Source of the DNA: Welwitschia mirabilis
Taxonomy: Eukaryota > Gnetophyta > Gnetopsida > Welwitschiales
Length of the DNA: 64,000 nt
Assembly (NCBI GenBank): GCA_051453625.1
Contig: JBOZIK010000001.1
Location: 291,700,668-291,764,667, forward strand
Direction of reading: 5' to 3'
Shown: positions 34,241 to 47,250 of the stretch, piece by piece
How the letters are laid out: every line of letters starts with the position of its first letter
Numbering within the stretch: the first letter of the stretch is position 1
Translations under genes and position numbers: made by a program
Notes under the pieces: model-generated
The model's input: only the letters and a program-made list of their open reading frames with translations
Databases searched by the model: none
Told to the model about the DNA's origin: nothing

Positions 34241-36936
34241 ATTCCTTAGAAGATACCCTATAAAGATTCTTAGAAGATGCTTTCCAAACCTCTTTCAACA
34301 CTTAATAATTTTCTTCAAATTCCTTGGAAAACATCTTTGTAAGGTTCATGGAATCTTAGATGTAAATCAACCAAGAGCTATAGCATGTTAACAGTAAACC
34401 TCTTCCATCTTGCAAAGATTAAAGAGTATTCAATAGTTAAATCAAAATAATACTTAAATATACTTAATTAATAAGGAGAGGAATAGGTTTCTTAATTCAT
34501 TGAATTAAATATTATAAGTCCTAAAATACCAAAAAGGGTTGACAATAGTTAAATATTTGATACCCAAATCACACCCTTTAAGAATGAGGAAGAAACCAAT
34601 GAGGAAACAAATGAAGACATAAATGATGAATGCTCATTAGAGGATGAGGAACTTTTTGAGGTGATTCATTCATTTAAAGATGAGTCCTAGTAACTCTTAT
34701 GAAGAAGAGAACATCAAAGAAGAACCATTACTTTCTCAATATTTTCATAAGTAAGACCTCTCCACTATATCTCCATCTCATAAGCAATCACACGAGGAGG
34801 AATTCCTTAGTAATCCTTGTAAGGAGGAGGAAGTTGAAGTGAAACTCGTGTGAATACCATTAGATAAGGAATCCTTACCTTCTTTTCATGATTTCCATAA
34901 GTAAAATATTTCCTTCTCATCATTGTCTCTTGAGCAAGATTCAAATCTTAATATAAAAGACAGCCCTTTCTTTAAGTCATAATCACTTTCTAATGACTCT
35001 TCTAATGAAAAATCGCTTTCTATAATGGTTGATAATTCATCCTCATTTTTATCTTAGAATGATTTCTTGCATGATTTATTAAAAAAACATAAGGAAGTAG
35101 AAGGTTTAACCCTTTTAGTCTTAATCACATAAATTTTTTCATTTCATGAATAGTATTTTTTTCAATTTCATAAACTCATGTGTGTAAATCTAGATTAAAA
35201 AAAATTCCAATTTGGGAGATCTTATCTGACCAAAGACATTGATCTCTTCTTTCCATGCATAAAAAGGAGCACCACATTATGAGGAAATCTTAGTTTTATT
35301 GCATAATTATAGATTAGATTTTTCTTTAGACTAAAATTTTCTTTTGGATTAGATTTAGGATGGGGAGGTTATTTTATAATAAAACTAATGTTACTTGATA
35401 GTGTAGCCCTCATGTAACCACCTAAGCATTACTACCTATATAATCATCATCTTAAGCCTTTTCGTTTAGAATACCCCAAAGATCACCCTCAGTATAGAAT
35501 AAGCCACCATCACATTAAACCTTACCATTGACTCATTTCACTTTGGCATTGTTTAATAAGACTCATTAGTCATTTATCCACCCATTTATTTATGAATTTT
35601 TGAGCCTTAATAACATAGGTTAATGGCCTTTAACAATTAATCCAATAATAGGGATCTTTGTGTCATTGCCAACTTTGGTTGAGATAAAGTATATTTGTAT
35701 CTTTTAAGAAAATGTTAGGCTTATTTTGAGTTATGTTATTAGGGTTAGATTCTACTTAAGGTCTTTGATGTTTGAAAATTAAAGGGATAAAAAGGTGGAA
35801 TCTACTTTCATGTTATACCTTTTGTGTTCAAGCATTTATGGGGATAATATTAATCTTTAGTAATCTAATAATCCAATGACCTTTCTAACATCCATAAAAA
35901 TAAATGCATATGAGAAGAGAATAAAAATAAAAATAGTATCTCTTTTCCAAAAGCACATATTATTTTTGATCAATTTTACTAGGTTTAGTTAATTGCATTA
36001 GGGCTATAGACGCTTAATGGTAATGCAACTCTAATGATCTAATTGTGGCACATTCAATTGCATTAGGGCTATAAATGCTTATTGGCAGTGTAGCATTGAA
36101 ATCTTTAAGAATAACATGCTTAACTCTATTGAGAGAAGTGCCATAACACTGAATGCTCAGTAAGTTAAAAATGCTTGAAACAAAAGGTAGTCATTGTTAT
36201 AGAATGGAATTGGAAAGAAAGCTAAGATGGGAATTAAAGACTTTTCATGGTTTACTTTCTTTAACACTTGTACTTAAGATTTGCTTACTAATTCTCAGAT
36301 TTTTCATGGGTTTACTTAGTTAATGTCTTACTGGTTTAATATTTGAATCCATTAAATAAAATTAAAAATTACTAAAGTTTCAATAAAATAAGGCCATTAG
36401 TCTAGGAATTTTTTTCTTTTTTACTCATAACATGCATGGTAGAATGTTAGTTGCATTTTTATCCATTTCATTTCTAGCCATTTCATCATTCAATACTACA
36501 TACATTCATCCTTCCATAAAAAAAAAAAGAGAGAGAGAGGAAAAAAAGAGACAAAGATAAAAAAGGCAAAAAATGTTTTTATTATGAAATGACCTCTCAC
36601 TACATTATAGCCTAGCTTACAGTGCTTCGCATTTTTATTTTGAAATAAAAAGACATGTAATGAAGATAATTGTCTTTAACGGTAGCATGACTTGTTCTCA
36701 AATTTTACTTTTAATTCTATTAATCTTTTAAAACTTTGAGAATGAAGTTTAATTTTGGATGGAAGGATATGACATCTGCATTTTTAAGAAAACTCCTAAT
36801 TTTGATGCCTTATGTTTCAAAACTTTAGCCAAAAATTTTTCAAAATACTTGAATAGTTTTCCTTAGAATTTGTCCAAGTTAGTCATGTTTTATCAACTTT
36901 TTGCTAAAGAACTAGTAGAAGTCTAGTTGAGGGGTG
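34241..36936 (+). other. Gypsy element interior without recognisable pol
   Basis: No RT, RNase H or integrase motif is visible in any frame. Two diverged copies of ATTGCATTAGGGCTATA (near 35993 and 36058) lie about 65 bp apart. The stretch ends with purine-rich DNA and the tract before the 3' LTR. Confidence 0.55.
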
Positions 36937-38266
36937 TGTTAACATGTAAAAATTGATATTTATATCACATATTTTTAACTAGTTAATTATAAATAAATAT
37001 ATTAATTTAACTATTTTATTATAAAAGTATGTATTTAGTCATTTTTAATACAAAATATGAATTTATGTATTTTAAAAATCAACTATTGAATTCATTATGG
37101 AGTTAAAATTGAATTACAGTTATGAAACTTATCAGTTATTACGTCCCAATCAATCATGATCTTTAATGACACATGGTAGCGATGCTAGAACCTCGTGGCA
37201 ACGATGTAGCAGACGTGTAGCAGTGACATGATAGTGAAGTGGTAATGACTTATGATAGTGGCATGTGGCGATGACATCATCACACATGGCAATAGCATCA
37301 GTTGGAAGAATATAGACTTAAGGCCACATTTTAAAACTATTATGATGATTTTCGACCTAATGCTACATGATGACGATTCCATCTAGTACTGCAGGACAAG
37401 GAATCTTAACCACTTCATCTAATGCTACATGATAAAGATTCCAACTAATACTATAAGATAAAGTCATATCCACCTTACCTACCACTGTGAGCTAAAGAAA
37501 CCCAACTATTCCCTCCTTAACTTTACCTGTAAAAAGGGTCAAGAGCCTCCATTGTAATGTAGAAAATCTTTAGTGACAAAAGATTTAATACTTTAGAGTA
37601 GAGTCTTTTTTACTATGTTGTCCTAAGCTCCATTAAGAAGTGGACTAGCCTCAAGGATAGCCTAATGTGTCTATATCAGATGTAGTCTTCTTTCATGGAT
37701 GTAAGGCATTTTCCTTTATTTTAATAAAATTGTAGTTTCCCTTTTTTATTTTTATTTGCAACTTACATTGTACTTTCAATACTTAAATGGAACTATTTGT
37801 TTCCCAAGTATTTATGTTTTTTAGTGAATCTCTTTTGCTTGTAGTTTTTTTTAACAGTTCATATATGTTTGATGGTATTTGGGCATTAATTTTCCTACTT
37901 TTCATACTTTATTTAGACTATGAAGGATAAAGTGACATAGAGATCTCACCACTACTCATGTAGTAAATGAGATTATGCCACCATGACCTAAGCCTTAATA
38001 CCTTGACATTTTTTAAAATTGTTTAGGAAAGTCCTTTATATCCATGAATAGAAGATTCATTTGTTGGATGATTTAGGTTACTTAGAGGGTTAGTTCACTT
38101 CTTACTTTTGTCATTAAAAGTTTTCTAGCTCATTACTTATTTAATTTGTAGGTTTTTTTTCAGTGCATAATTGTTTGTGTTTTCTTATGTTTTCGCTATC
38201 TTCTTTATCATTATGGAAAGAACGACGATGAGGTTTTACTTAGTTTTATTATAAGTTTGGAAATGA
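36937..38266 (+). repeat. Gypsy element 3' LTR
   Basis: 1330 bp. Its part from 37319 to 38266 recurs in each downstream unit of the tandem array, while 36937-37318 occurs only here and in the 5' LTR. Confidence 0.85.
37185..37310 (+). repeat. Imperfect short repeats within gypsy LTR
   Basis: Repeated GTGGCAACGATGTAGCAGACGT-like and GTAGCAGTGACATGATAGTG-like words form a loose ATGRYAGTG-type repeat also present in the 5' LTR (31850-31950). Confidence 0.45.
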
Positions 38267-39747
38267 ATAACTACTCTTCTTGCTTTTTAATTGTATTAAG
38301 CTTCTAGAGATTTCTCCATTCTTCTCTTTAAGAGTCCTTTCCCTCATCTTGCTTTTGTTGAATTTTTTTAATCTCTATCTTTAAAGGTTTATTGCTATTT
38401 TCACTTAGTGTTTGAATAAGCTTACAAATATCCTCTTGCTAAATTTCTCTAATACAAGCCTTTACCTATGTTTTTTCAAGCCAAGCATTTTCAAAGATAA
38501 AGTAAGTCTTTATACTCTGCTTGATCCCTAAAAGTAATAATAAGGGTCTATGATCTAAGGACTAGTAATCTTTCTCTTTTAGAATCCAAGCATTTGTTTT
38601 GAGTAAATCCATTGAAATTAGAGCTCTATTTATTCTAGATAAAATTCTTTTAGCTCCTTTTCTTTTAGTAAATGAAGTAAAGTATACCTTCTGCAAAAGT
38701 AAGTCTGTTAGAACTAATTCACTAATTATGTTCTTTAACTTTAACACTCTTGTTGGTAACCACCTACTTCCTTATTTCTTCTTTAACTTAAAGAGTATCT
38801 AATTAAAATCTCCAAATATTATAGAGCATTATTTACATTTTCTTGAATTTTTTTTTATGACCTACCTTTTTATCTCAAGTACTGTGGGGTTTAAATATTG
38901 ATCAGAATATGTCCCCTAAGGGATATTAGTTGATACCATCTATTCATTTCTATCCTTTTGTATTCTACATTTTTCTTAGTCATCAATATTAGGCTCCTTA
39001 CTCTACCATGACTAGGATTCCATTATACATTCTATTTGTTAGTAAATTTATTAATGTTCTATTCCTTCTATATTTTAGTCTCTTGAAGGAATATTATTTC
39101 TACATTATGAGTTTAATTAATTATTCTAAGGCTTTGATCTTCAAGTTACTTTTCATGTCCTGAATATTCTAGCTTGAGTTATTCATTCATTTTTCATCTT
39201 TATTGATCTTATTAACATCTTCATAAAGGTCTTTTTAGGTCCATTTTCTATATTTTCTGTAGCTTCCTTCTTTCCTTTATCTATTGTTGATAATGTTCCT
39301 AGTTTATTCATTTACGTATGTTCTTATTTACTTCCATAATATGAGTCTGACTCTGAGTCCTCAAACTTGCTATTATCTAAAGAAGCACATCTATTTTTAT
39401 GATGGAATTTTTTTTTTGATTCTATTTATTCTAGATGGGGGACTCTCTTAAACTATGTTTTTTTTGCTTTATCTTGATGTTATCCTCCTCTTTTACTACT
39501 AGTTTTATTATTGTATCCACTTTCCTCCTTATGATAACCATTTTAAAACCTTCTCTATCTCTTTTTTATTTTGCATTTTTTACTACATATCTAAAAATTT
39601 CCATAGTTTTAGCATTGGATTATTTTCATTTTTATGTGGTATGGCCCTATCTTCCACATTTTCCATACACCATTTTCTTCAAATTAAGGAGAATACTTTC
39701 ATAGTGCCCTAAAGCTACATAATGAGAGCATGGAAAGAATTTAGAGT
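37319..39747. repeat. Array unit 1
   Basis: 2429 bp, continuous on its left with the rest of the gypsy 3' LTR. LINE portion 38267-39747. Confidence 0.85.
38267..39747 (-). pseudogene. L1-type LINE, 5' part: ORF1 zinc knuckle and ORF2 endonuclease
   Basis: Minus-strand translation gives, from high to low coordinates, CSHYVALGH (decayed CCHC knuckle, near 39690-39730), IIFLQETKI (the LQETK motif of the APE-type endonuclease, near 39060-39090), LKLKNIISELVLTDLLLQK (38690-38750) and LDHRPLLLL (near 38540; SDHRPLLL motif), then IFENAWLE (near 38490). The endonuclease nicks target DNA for LINE insertion. This is the 5' portion of the LINE whose RT lies at 27457-31468. Homologous copies occur at about 40706-42130, 43061-44546 and 45454-47045. 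Confidence 0.85.
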
Positions 39748-42130
39748 TAAGGCCATATTTCAAAAGTATTATGATGATTTTACAACTAATGTCACATGAT
39801 GAAGATTCTACCTAATGCTATAGGATGACAAATCTTAACCACTCCACCTAATGCTACATGATGAAGATTCACTTCACACCATACAATAGAGCCTTATCCA
39901 TCTCACCTACCTAATGCTATAGGAATCTACCTTTCCCCTCCTTAACTTTACTTGTAAAAAGGGTCAAGAGCCTTTATTATAATGCAAAAAATATTTAGGG
40001 ACAAAAACTTTTATACTTTAGAGTTGATTCTTCTTTACCATATCATGTTAAGCTACCTTAGGGAGTGGACTAGCCTTAAGGCTAGTCTAATGGGTTTGTA
40101 CCAAACGTAGTCTTTCTTTATGGATGTAAGGCATTTTTCTTTATTTTAATAAAATTAAGTTTCATTTTTTATTTCAAGTTATAATCTTCACTGTACCATT
40201 GATACTTAAATGGAACTATTTGTTTCCAAAGTATCTATGCTTTTGAGTGAATCTCTTTTACTTATAGTTTTGTTTAATTTAATAGTTCATATATGTTAGA
40301 TGATCTTTGAGCATTAATTTTTCTACTTTCCTTATTTACATTTAGGCTATGATGGATGAAGTGGCATAGAGATCTCACCTCTACTCTTGTAATGGATGAG
40401 ATTATGTCACCATGATTCAAGCCTTAACAACTTGACATCTTTTAAGATTAATCAGAAAATTTCACTATATCTATGAACATAAGCTTCATTTGTTAGATGA
40501 CTCAGGTTACTTAGAGGATTAATTCACTTCCTATTTTTTCATTACTTATTCAATTTTAAAATTTTTTATTTTTTAACACAACTATTTGTGTGTTTTCTTG
40601 TGTTTTGGCTATTTATGTATTTTTTTGTGTTTTGGCTATATCCTTTGTTCTTGTGAAAGGAATGATAATAGGGTCTCACTCACTTTTATTATAAGTTTAA
40701 GAATGGATAAATACTCTTCCTTCTTTTTAATTTTATCAAGCTCCTAGATATTTCTCCATTCTTGTCTTCAAAGATCCTTCCCTCATCTTGCTTTTACTAA
40801 ATTTTTCTAATTTGTATATTTAAGACATTCTTGCTATTTTTACTTAATGCTTGAATAGGCTTGCAAGTATCCCCTTATTAAATTTCTCTAATACAAACCT
40901 TCACTTCTGTCTCTTCAAGCTAAGGATTTTAAAAGATAACGTAAGTCTTTGTGCTCTGCTTTCTCCCTAAAAGTAATAACATTTATAGTCCAAGGACTAA
41001 CAATATTTCTTTTTTAAGATGCAAGAATTTTTTTGAGTGAATCCACTAAAATCAGAGATCTTTTTATTCTAGATAAAATCCTTTTAGCTTCTTTTCTTCT
41101 ATTAAATGAAATAAACTATACCTTTTGCAAAAGTAAGTTTATACGATCTAATTCACCGATGGTAGCCATCTACTCCTTTCTTTTTTCTCTAACTCAAAGA
41201 ATATATAATGCAAATCTCCAAATATTGTATTTTTTTATGGCCCACCTTTTTCTTCCAAATAGTGTAAGGTGTAAATATTAATTAATATATATCCCCTAAG
41301 GGATATTATTTGATACCATCTGTTCATTTCTATTATTCTGTATTCTATGCTTCTCTTAATTAGCATTAACATGCCCCTTACTCTATCACAATTAGGAATG
41401 TATTATACATTCCATTTGTTCTTAAATTTATTGAGGTTATATCCCTTCTAGATTTTAATCTTCTGAAGGCATGTTATTTCTACATCATGAGTTTAAATAA
41501 TTCTTTTAAGGCTTTAATCTTCAAGGCATTTTTCATGTCCCTAATATTCCAGCTTGAGTTTTTCATCTATTTTACATCTTAATTGATTTTACTGACACCT
41601 TCATGAAGGTCTTTTGGGGGCCATTTGCTATATTTTCTATAGCTTCCTTCTTCTATGTATCTATTATTAATAGTATTTTAGGTTTATTCATTTACGTAGT
41701 TTCTTCCTCACTTCTATAATTTGAGTTTGAGTTTGAGTCCTTAAAATTTATACTATTCAAAGGAGAAAATTTGTTTCATAATGGAAACTTTCTTTTTTTT
41801 TTTGTTATGCTTTATTGGGAAGGGAAAATTATTCTAAACTATGTTTTTCAGCTTTACCTGGGTGCTATCCTTCTCTTTTGCTACTAGTTTTATTATCGTA
41901 TTCACTTTCCTCCTTTTGGTAACTATATGAAAATCCTCTTTGACTTTCTTTAGTTTTCATATTTTTGATGCATATTTAAACTTCTCGTAGTTTTAGAATT
42001 GAATTGTCTAGATTTTAATGTGGCATGGCCCTGCCTTCCACATTCTTTATATATTGTTTACTTGAGATTAAAAAAAATCTTTCGGAGTTCCCCAAAGCTA
42101 CATAATAAGAGCACGATAAGAATTTAGAAT
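39748..42130. repeat. Array unit 2
   Basis: 2383 bp. LTR portion to about 40705, LINE portion after it. Confidence 0.85.
40706..42130 (-). pseudogene. LINE endonuclease segment, array unit 2
   Basis: Same segment as 38267-39747. On the plus strand it mimics a short ORF (41033-41281) that is not a gene. Confidence 0.8.
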
Positions 42131-44546
42131 TAAGGCCATATTTTAAAACTATTATGATGATTTTTCACCTAATTCTACATGATGAAGATTCCACCTAATG
42201 CTACAAGATGAGGAATCTTAACCACTCCACCTAATGCTACATGATGAAGATTCCACTTAACACTATGAAACCGGGTCTTATCGACCTCACCTACCACTCT
42301 GAGCCAAAGAAACCCTTCTATTCCTTTGTTAAATTTGCTTATAAAAAAGGCCAATAAACTCCATTGTAATTCAGAAAATCTTTAGTAATACTTTGGAATA
42401 GAGTCTTCTTTACCATGTTGTGCTAAGATCCCTCAGGGAGTGGACTAGCCTTAAGGCTAACCTCATGCGTCTATACTAGATGTAGTCTTCTTTCATAGAT
42501 GTAAGTCATTTTTATTTATTTTAATAAAATTCTAGTTTTCCTTTTTGATTTCAAGTTGCAATTGACATTGTAATTTTAATACTTAAATGGAACTATTTAT
42601 TTTTCAAGTATTTATGTTTTTATATGAATCTCTTTTTCTTATAGTTTTGTTCAACAATTTGTATATGTTTGATGGTTTTTGGTCATTAATTTTCCTACTT
42701 TTCATACTTATATTTAGGCTATGGAAGAAGTGATATAAAGATCTCACCACTACTCATGTGGTAAATGAAATTATCCCACCATGATTTGAGCCTTAACAAC
42801 TAGACATCTTTTAAGATTAATGAAGAAATTACACTATATCTATGAATAGAAGCTTCATTTACTGGATGATTCAAGTTACTTAGAGGGTTAGTTTGCTTTC
42901 TACTTTTCTCATTAAAAGTTTTCTCAATACTTATTTAATTTTTAGTTTTTTTTTTTTTGTATAATTGTTTATGTGTTTTCTTGTATTTTGGCTATCTCCT
43001 TTATCCTTGTGGAAAGAATGATAACTTGGTCTCACTCAGTTTTATTGTAAGTTTGAGATGAGTAACTACTCTTTCTAGTTTTTGATTTTATTAAGCTCTT
43101 AGAGATTCCTCCCTTTTTATTTTTAAAGATCCTCTCCATCTTCTTGGTTTTGCTGAATTTTTCTAATCTCTATCTTTAAAGCCTTCTCGCTATTTTCTCT
43201 TAGCGTTTAGATAGGCTTGTAACTATCCTCTTGCTCAATTTCTCTAATACAATCCTTCACCTCTATTTCCTAAAGCCAAGCATTTTCAAAGACAAAATAA
43301 GTCTTTATGCTCTACTTTCTCCCTAAAGTAATAACAAGGGTTTAGGATCTAAGGATTAGTAATCCTTCTCTTCCAGGATTTCAACATTTGTTTTGAGTAA
43401 ATCTGCTGAAATCAGAGCTTCATTTATATTATATAAAGTCTTTTAAACTCCTTGTTTTATATTAAATGAGGTAAACTATACCTTCTACAAAAGTAAGTCT
43501 ATTAGATCTAATTCACCAATTATGTTCTCTAACTTTAACATTGTTATTGGTAACCAGCTACTTCCTTATTTTTTCTTCAACTTAAAGAGTATCTAAGTAA
43601 AATCCCCAAATATTATACAACATTGTCCACCTTATCTTGAATTTTTCCCCCTACAACTTACATTTTTCTTCGAAATAATGTGGGGTGTAAATATTAATCA
43701 AAATATATCCCCTAGGGGATCTTATCTGATACCATTTATTCATTTCTATCCTTCTGTATTCTATGCTTTTCTTAATTAGAATTAATAGGCCCCTCACTCT
43801 ACCACACCTAGGGATCCATTACACATTCCATTTATTCTTAAATTTATTGAGGCTATATCCCTTCTATATTTTAGTCTCCTAAAGGCATATTATTTCTACA
43901 TTATGAGTTTAAATAATTCTCTAAGGCTTTGAGCTTCAAGGCACTTTTCATGCTTCTAATATTCTAGCTTAAGCTATTCATCTAGTTTTCATCTTAATTG
44001 ATTTATTGACATATTTATGAAGGTCTTTTATGGGTAATTTGCTATAGTTTATATAGCTTCCTTCTGTTCTTTATCTGCTGTTAATAATCTTCCTAGTTTA
44101 TTCATTTATGTAGGTTTTTCTTTGCTTCTATAATTTGAGTTTGATACTAAGCCTTTAAACTCACTACTATCCAAAGAAGTAAATCTATTTTATGGTGGAA
44201 ACTTCCTTTTTTTCTAGTTTTTCTTTATTGGAGAGGGCAATTCTTATGAACTATGTTTTTTTGGCTTTGACTGGGTGCTATCCTCCTCTTTGGATGCTAG
44301 TTTTATTATCGTAACCATTTTCCTCCTTCTGATAACCATTTGAAAATCCTCTTTATTTTTATTTATTTTGCATATTTTTGATGTGTGTATAACCTTTGCT
44401 TAATTTTAGAATTGAATTATTTGCATTTTAATGTAACATGGCCTTGTCTTCCATATTTTCCATACACTATCTCCTTTAACTTAGAAGGGAAAAAAATTCA
44501 AAGTGCTCCAAGGTTAAATAATTAGAGCATGAGAAAAATATAAAAT
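42131..44546. repeat. Array unit 3
   Basis: 2416 bp. LTR portion to about 43060. Confidence 0.85.
43061..44546 (-). pseudogene. LINE endonuclease segment, array unit 3
   Basis: Same segment as 38267-39747, with independent stops and small indels. Confidence 0.8.
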
Positions 44547-45453
44547 CAAGGTCACATTTTAAAACTATCAATATTATAGGATAGGGAATCTTAACCACTC
44601 TATTTAATGTTACATGATGAAGATTTTATCTGATACTACAATAAAGAGTCTTATCCACATTACCTATCATCTGAGCCAAATAAATCCAACTACCCCCTCC
44701 TTAACTTTGCCAATAAAAAGAGCCAAGAGCCTTCATTGTAACGTAAAAAATCTTTAGTGGTGAAAGCTTTGATACTTTGAACACATTCTTATTTACCATG
44801 TCATGCTAAGCTCCCTTAGGGAGTGGACTAGGCTCAAGGCTAGCCTAATGAATCTGTATTAGATGTAACCTTCTTTCATAAATCTAAGTCCTTTTTTTTT
44901 TTTTAATTTTAACAAAATTTTAGTTTTCCTTTTTTATTTGAAGTTGCAATTCATATTGAATTTTTAGTACTTAAAAAATAAAACTATTTATTTCCCAAGT
45001 ATCTATGTTTTTGAGTGAATTTCTTTTGTTTATAGTTTTACTTAATAGTTTGTATATGTTTGATCATTTTTGGGAATTAATTTTTCTTACTTTTCATACT
45101 TACGTTTGGGCTATGAATGGTGAAGTCACATAGAGATCTCACTACTACTCATGTAGTGAATGAGATTTTGTCACCATGATATGAGCCTTAATGACTTAGC
45201 ATCTTTTAAGATTAATTAGGAAATCGCACTATCTATGAATAGAAACTTCATTTGTTGGATGATTCAGGTTACTTAGAGGGTTATTTTGCTTTCTACTTTT
45301 CTTATTACGAGCTCTTTTAATACTTATTTAATTTATAGTTTATTTTTTTACATAATTGTTTGTGTGTTATTCTTGTGTTTTGGCTATTTGCTTTGTCTTT
45401 GTGGAAAGATTGATAACTGCATCTTACCTACTTTTATTATAATTTCAAGAATG

Positions 45454-47045
45454 AATAACTATTCTTCTTGATTTTTAGTTTTATTAATCTCCCAAAGATT
45501 TCTCAATTCTTATCTTTAAACATCCTTTCCCTTTTTCTGCTTTTATTGAAATTTTTTAATCTCTAGCTTTAGCGATTTCTTATTATTTTCACTTAGCATT
45601 TTGATAGGCTTGCAACTATCCTCTTGCTAAATTTCTCCAATACAAGCCTTTAAAATAAATCTTTATGCATGCTTTCTCCCTAAAAGTAATATTAAGGGTC
45701 TATGATCTAAGAACTAGAAATTCTTCTCTTGTAGGATCCAAGATTTGTTTTTAGTGAATCCACTGAAGTCAGAGCTCTGTCTATCTTAGACAAAATTATT
45801 TTAGCCCATTTTCTTCTATTAAATAAGGTAAAATATACCTTCTACACGGTAAGTCTATTAGATCTAATNNNNNNNNNNNNNNNNNNNNNNNNNNNNNNNN
45901 NNNNNNNNNNNNNNNNNNNNNNNNNNNNNNNNNNNNNNNNNNNNNNNNNNNNNNNNNNNNNNNNNNNNGGTAAGTCTATTAGATCTAATTCACCAATCAA
46001 GTTCTCCAACTTTAACACTCTTGTTAACCATCTACTTCCTCCTTTTTTCTCCAACTCAAAGAGTATCTCATTAAAATACCTAAACATTATACAACATTGT
46101 CCACCTTTTCTTGAATTTTCTTTTATAACTTATCTTATACAACATTATACAACATTGTCCAACTTAAAAAGCATCTGATTAAAATACTATGAGGTGTAAA
46201 TATTAGTTAGAATATATCTCGTAGTAGATATTATTTGATACCATTTGTTCATTTATATCCTTCTGTGTTCTATGCTTTTTTAAATTAACATTAATAGGCC
46301 CATCACTCTACCATAACTAGGAATCCATTATACATTCCATTTGTTTCTAAATTTATTAAGGTTATATCCATTTTGGATTTTAGTCTCTTGATGGCACATT
46401 ATTTATACATGATGAGTTTAAATAATTCTTTTAAGGATTTGATCTTCAAGAAACTTTTCATGCCCTAATAATTTAGCTTGAGTTATCCATCTATTTTTCA
46501 TCTTTATTGATTCTATTGACATCTTCATGAAGGTTTTTGGAGGCCAATTTGCTATATTTTTTGTAGCTTCTTTATTCCCTTTACTTGTTGTTGATAGTCT
46601 TCCTCCTTTATACATTTACGTAGGTTCTTCTTCATTTCTATAATCTAAGTTTGACTTTAAGTCCTCAAACTCGATACTGTCCAAAGGAGTAAATCTGTTT
46701 TATGATGGAAACTTCTTTTTTCCCTAGTTCTGCTTTATTGGGAAGGAGGAATTCTCCTGAAATATGTTGATTGGCTTTAGTTGAATGCTATTCTCCTCTT
46801 TTGCTGCTAGTTTCATTATTGTATCCACTTTTGTCCCTCTAATAACCATTTGAAAACCCTCTATATCTTTCTTTATTTTGCATATTTTTTCTATATCTCT
46901 AAACTTTCCATAGTTTTAGCATTGGATTATTTACATTTTAATGTGACATGGCCTTGTCATTCACATTTTTCATATATTATTGTCTTAAGGTTAAGGGAAA
47001 AAAACTTTCAGAGTGTCTCAAAGCTACATAATGAGATTATGGGAA
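45454..47045 (-). pseudogene. LINE endonuclease segment, array unit 4
   Basis: Contains FRYFNEILFELEKKGGSRWL (45995-46081), clearly derived from the endonuclease motif GDFNEIL...EKxGG, and continues LKLENLIGELDLIDL up to the 100-N gap. Confidence 0.82.
45869..45968. other. Assembly gap (100 N) with identical flanks
   Basis: The 21 bases before the gap (45848-45868) and the 21 bases after it (45969-45989) are identical, and other array units have this word only once. The contig ends therefore overlap or belong to different units. Confidence 1.
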
Positions 47046-47250
47046 TGGAATATTTTCATACTCCACCTTTACTATGTCTGTTCTAAAACTATGAATTATA
47101 TTGAAAGTTATTATATTTTTAGTTTCCTCCATGTTTATTCACACACAATATATTATAAGTATCATCTTGGCTTTACTAACTATTATGGGATATATCCTCA
47201 TTACCTTTTCAAATTAGATTTCTAAGGACCTAATGAACTCTTAATTTCCT
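47046..47250 (-). pseudogene. LINE ORF1 remnant upstream of the array
   Basis: The minus-strand frame VEYENIPF (near 47045-47070) precedes the CSHYVALxH knuckle at the array end. It matches the DYENIPFRC region of plant LINE ORF1, and shows that the LINE continues beyond the array. The rest is too decayed to follow. Confidence 0.5.

Larger units (their letters stand above)
31469..38266 (+). mobile_element. Non-autonomous Ty3-gypsy-type (Athila/Tat-like) LTR element inserted in a LINE
   Basis: Two LTRs of 1417 and 1330 bp bound a 4.05-kb interior. The right LTR starts TGTTAACATG after TTGAGGGGTG, a short polypurine tract. After the left LTR comes TTTAGCACCATTGCTAGGGA, a decayed form of TTTGGCGCCGTTGCCGGGGA, the conserved leader of Athila/Tat elements. 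The interior shows no protease, RT or integrase, only gag-like fragments, so it resembles a large LTR-retrotransposon derivative lacking pol. It sits between the endonuclease and RT regions of a minus-strand LINE. The polypurine stretch 36521-36565 near the 3' end is also typical of this lineage. Confidence 0.8.
37319..47045. repeat. Composite tandem array, about 4 x 2.4 kb (gypsy LTR piece + LINE endonuclease piece)
   Basis: Units begin with TAAGGCCA-like words at 37319, 39748, 42131 and 44547, giving spacings of 2429, 2383 and 2416 bp; the last unit ends near 47045. Each unit carries, in order, the LTR part with CACCTAATGCTACATGATGA, GGAGTGGACTAGCC and GGATGTAAG, the LTR end, and then a minus-strand LINE segment from the endonuclease C-terminus back to the ORF1 zinc knuckle. 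The LTR-LINE joint is the original insertion junction at 38266/38267. The LINE-LTR joint (GCATGGAAAGAATTTAGAGT) is new and shared by all units. Units are clearly diverged, so the amplification is old. Confidence 0.88.
44547..47045. repeat. Array unit 4 (contains a 100-N gap)
   Basis: About 2.5 kb including 100 N and a local duplication near 46100-46190 (CATTATACAACATTGTCCA occurs twice). LTR portion to about 45453. Its right side runs on into unrepeated LINE ORF1 sequence. Confidence 0.8.

Noticed and set aside
38599-41281. Two similar plus-strand ORFs (38599-38802 and 41033-41281) that could be a repeated gene
   Set aside because: They are shadows of the minus-strand LINE endonuclease, which gives recognisable motifs (LQETK, SDHRPLLL); their similarity comes from the tandem array.
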